Assembly (NCBI GenBank): GCA_035610365.1
Contig: CM069432.1
Coordinates: forward strand, 105,667,529-105,731,528
DNA length: 64,000 bases
DNA from: Aquatica leii
Taxonomy: Eukaryota > Arthropoda > Insecta > Coleoptera > Lampyridae
Reading direction: 5' to 3'
The translations under genes were made by a program, and so were the position numbers. This document shows positions 61,367 to 64,000 of this stretch, in pieces. The notes beneath the pieces were generated by a model. That model was given only the letters and a program-made list of their open reading frames with translations. It was not told the DNA's origin and searched no databases. The number at the start of each line of letters is the position of its first letter. Position 1 is the first letter of the stretch.

Positions 61367-62268
61367 GACAAAAATTGCAACGGTAAAGTAGATTTGACGC
61401 CAAAACATCTGGTTGACACTGTGCAAATAAAAGTAGTTAAACTTGTAACTAGTCTTCAGTTTAGATAACTTATTTTAAAAAAAAGTTAACAAAAAACATT
61501 ACATTTAAAACTAAATTAAATTAACAGGATAACTATTAGCGGTTTTTTTTTTAATTTGTGTAAGTCCTGTATTATGTAATTTACGTATAAAGAGTAAAAA
61601 CAATTCTTTCTATGTATTATCAAATGTACACTTAATTTTTGTATAATTTTTAAGTAACAAAAAGGGCGTCTGTTTTGTCAAATGTATTAACGTCAAAAAT
61701 GTCAAACATCTTGCCAGGGCCGCCCCGTGCTTTAAGGCAACACGATCACTGCTCTCGGGCGGTATGTACTTTGAGGCGCCCTTACTTGAAATTCGGATAA
61801 GAGATTTTACATAGTTAATAAATCTTAATACAATATATGAATACTAACAAACTTATATTATAATTTTTATTAAATACTATAAAATAAAATTAAAGTTAAA
61901 GCTAAAAGTAGTAAACAAAAAACAATGCATGGAAACACGAATAACTTTTACGGAAGTCAAATTAAAAAACTAATATTAAAAAGTCTTACACGTTTTTGTG
62001 ATTAATTTAAATACTACTCTGCTAATGTTTTGGTTGGTTATGTTTTACATTAAATTTATATTACTGATCATCAGTTTTATCTAAAAAAAAAGTTGATTAA
62101 GATTTAAAACAAGAAATGTTAATTTATTGTTTAATAGTTTTATGTCAATTATATGCTAAAGATCGAGTTTATAAATGTATGACGAGATACGTTTTTATAA
62201 AATTTCGAAATCAAAACTTATTTAAAAAAATAGTTCATTGCAATGCCGTTCAAAAGATAACTTTTAAA
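61367..62268 (+). repeat. Tandem duplication, copy 1 (~0.9 kb)
   Basis: It begins GACAAAAATTGCAACGGTAA and runs to ...AGATAACTTTTAAA. The next base starts a second copy in the same orientation. The copies are highly similar except around 61725-61790, a GC-rich core starting CCAGGGCCGCCC, where they differ by substitutions and indels. No coding frame is seen. The CAGGGCCGCC and GGCGCCCTTAC words resemble hAT-type ends. Confidence 0.9.
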
Positions 62269-63185
62269 GACAAAAATGCAACGGTAAAGTAGATTTGACG
62301 CCAAAACATCTGGTTGACACTGTACAAATAAAAGTAGGTAAACTTGTAACTAGTCTTCAGTTTAGATAACTTATTTAAAAAAAAAAGTTAACAAAAAACA
62401 TTACATTTAAAACTAAATTAAATTAACAGGATAACTATTAGCGGTTTTTTTTTTAAATTTGTGTAAGTCCTGTATTATGTAATTTACGTATAAAAAGTAA
62501 AAACAATCTTTTCTATGTATTATTAAATGTACACTTAATTTTTGTATGATTTTTAAGTAACAAAAAGTACGCCTGTTTTGTCAAATACTTATTAAAAAAT
62601 GTATTAACGTCAAAAATGTCAAACATCTTGCCAGGGCCGCCCTAACGCAACCGCTGCTCACAGACCCTATGTGCTTTGGGGTGCCCTTACTTGAAATTCG
62701 GATAAGAGATCTTACATAGTCAATGAATTTTAATACAATATCTGAATACTAACAAACTTATATTATAATTTTTATTAAGTACTATAAAATCAAATTAAAG
62801 TTAAAGCTAAAAATAGTAAACAAAAAACAAAAACACAATGCATGGAAACACGAATAACTTTTACGGAAGTCAATTTAAAAAACTAATATTAAAAAGTCTT
62901 ATACGTTTTTGTGATTAATTTAAATACTACTCTGCTAATGTTTTGGTTGGTTATGTTTTACATTAAATTTATATTACTAATCATCAGTTTTATTTAAAAA
63001 AAAAAAAGTTGATTAAGATTTAAAACAAGAAATGTTAATTGATTGTTTAATAGTTTTATGTCAATTATATGCTAAAGATCAAGTTTATAAATGTATGACG
63101 AGATACGTTTTTATAAAATTTTGAATTCAAAACTTATTTTAAAAAATAGTTTATTGCAATGCTGTTCAAAAGATAACTTTTAAAG
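62269..63185 (+). repeat. Tandem duplication, copy 2 (~0.92 kb)
   Basis: Direct copy of 61367-62268. The offset between matching positions grows from 901 to 916 bases because of small insertions, such as extra A runs and an extra TCAAATACTTATTAAAAAATG-side segment near 62580. Ends with AGATAACTTTTAAAG. Confidence 0.9.
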
Positions 63186-64000
63186 TAATAAAATGCACCG
63201 GCTTATTGTATGTAGTAAAATTAAAGATTTACCTGACTATATAGACTCAAGAATGAATCTTTTCACAGTTTAGGTACTTTGATTGAAATTTAATAACTAA
63301 ATCATTAACTTCTACCTTTAATTACTGCGAACGTTTAAACAAACGTGTTAATGCTGACAAATAAAATAATAATTTTAACTTGAAAAAACTCTTGATCGTG
63401 TAATAAGTAAATTTTAAAACTTATATGAAATGTTTTATTTATACACATATTATAGTAACATAATATTAATAAAAGATCCAGTCTATTAAATTAAAAATTG
63501 TTATTAACAAAAACTACAAATTATTGATTGCACAGGTTCGTTTTTATAAAATATTTATATCAAAAATGAACGTTTCTGATTGTGTAATGTTATTGAAATA
63601 AAAATAAATACGAATACTGAAAACGAAGTTCTCATAAAAATAGTAAACTTTTAGAAATACGTATTTCAAAATACAATCATAAAAATAACCAGTTAGGTGT
63701 AGTAAAATCTAAAAATAGAACATTGTACCCGAAAGGACAAAGAAAAAAAAACCTTTCTCTTTCTTTCCTTAGTAATACGTAGATTATATTTGTCAACGTT
63801 GCTGGAAGTGAGAACGAGTTGCTTGTATCATATATATACTTTGCCGCCATGAAGTGACTAGGTATCTTATATAAGTACAATAGTGAATTTAAATTTTTTT
63901 TGAAAAATTATTTACCCCTCTTTTGAGAAACGTTTAATACTGTTTTAGTACATAGCATATATGCTATTAAATTTTTTTTAAAATAATTGGAAAGCTTGGA
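63186..64000. other. AT-rich non-coding stretch
   Basis: No gene is recognised. A CAACGTTGCTGGAAGTGAGA word near 63795 echoes the motif of 59690-60060. Confidence 0.5.

Overview
The window is very AT-rich eukaryotic DNA, and I recognise no host gene in it. The set of mobile elements points to an arthropod, most likely an insect (inference): BEL/Pao and Gypsy LTR elements, piggyBac, pogo, hAT, Tc1/IS630 and Crypton relics, and a cysteine-rich protein fragment beginning MPRECKN that I associate with insect repeats. Most of these are decayed. The exceptions are one young Gypsy insertion and one very large, well-preserved palindrome.

Layout from left to right. 1-2.3 kb: AT-rich DNA with a decayed piggyBac-like transposase flanked by two direct repeats. 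4.1-6.8 kb: a decayed pogo/Tigger-like transposase split by a 1.2-kb hAT element with a perfect 8-bp target duplication. 7.0-8.2 kb: an old Gypsy pol fossil. 8.16-11.65 kb: a TA-flanked Tc1-like element with unusually long (about 1.6 kb) terminal inverted repeats; the 3' part of its transposase gene lies inside the repeats. 11.8-15.0 kb: a BEL/Pao fossil on the minus strand.

17.4-31.4 kb: a 14,023-bp inverted-repeat element. It has two near-identical 6.1-kb arms around a 1.74-kb spacer, AG...CT ends and a 6-bp duplication (GATAGG). Each arm carries a tRNA-like sequence with RNA polymerase III-type boxes, a minisatellite, a small conserved reading frame and an exon-like segment. The ends fit the Polinton/Maverick pattern, but I see no polymerase, integrase or capsid gene. 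This is the strongest candidate for an undescribed element.

33.1-40.6 kb: a young Gypsy element with nearly identical 1-kb LTRs, gag and pol but no visible env. 44.8-46.1 kb: a broken Tc1/IS630-type transposase. 50.3-54.2 kb: a minus-strand Gypsy fossil holding a 1.15-kb TIR element that carries the MPRECKN-type fragment. 56.6-57.6 kb: a decayed Crypton-like tyrosine recombinase. 59.6-60.1 kb: a (TA)n tract followed by a less AT-rich block with hairpin repeats and a CTCF-like motif. 61.4-63.2 kb: a tandem duplication of a 0.9-kb unit.

The genes do not form a pathway. The window records successive insertions, with the nesting giving relative ages: pogo before hAT, the old Gypsy before the TIR element inside it, and the Gypsy at 33-40 kb among the youngest. 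All family names come from my reading of translations and motifs, not from database searches.
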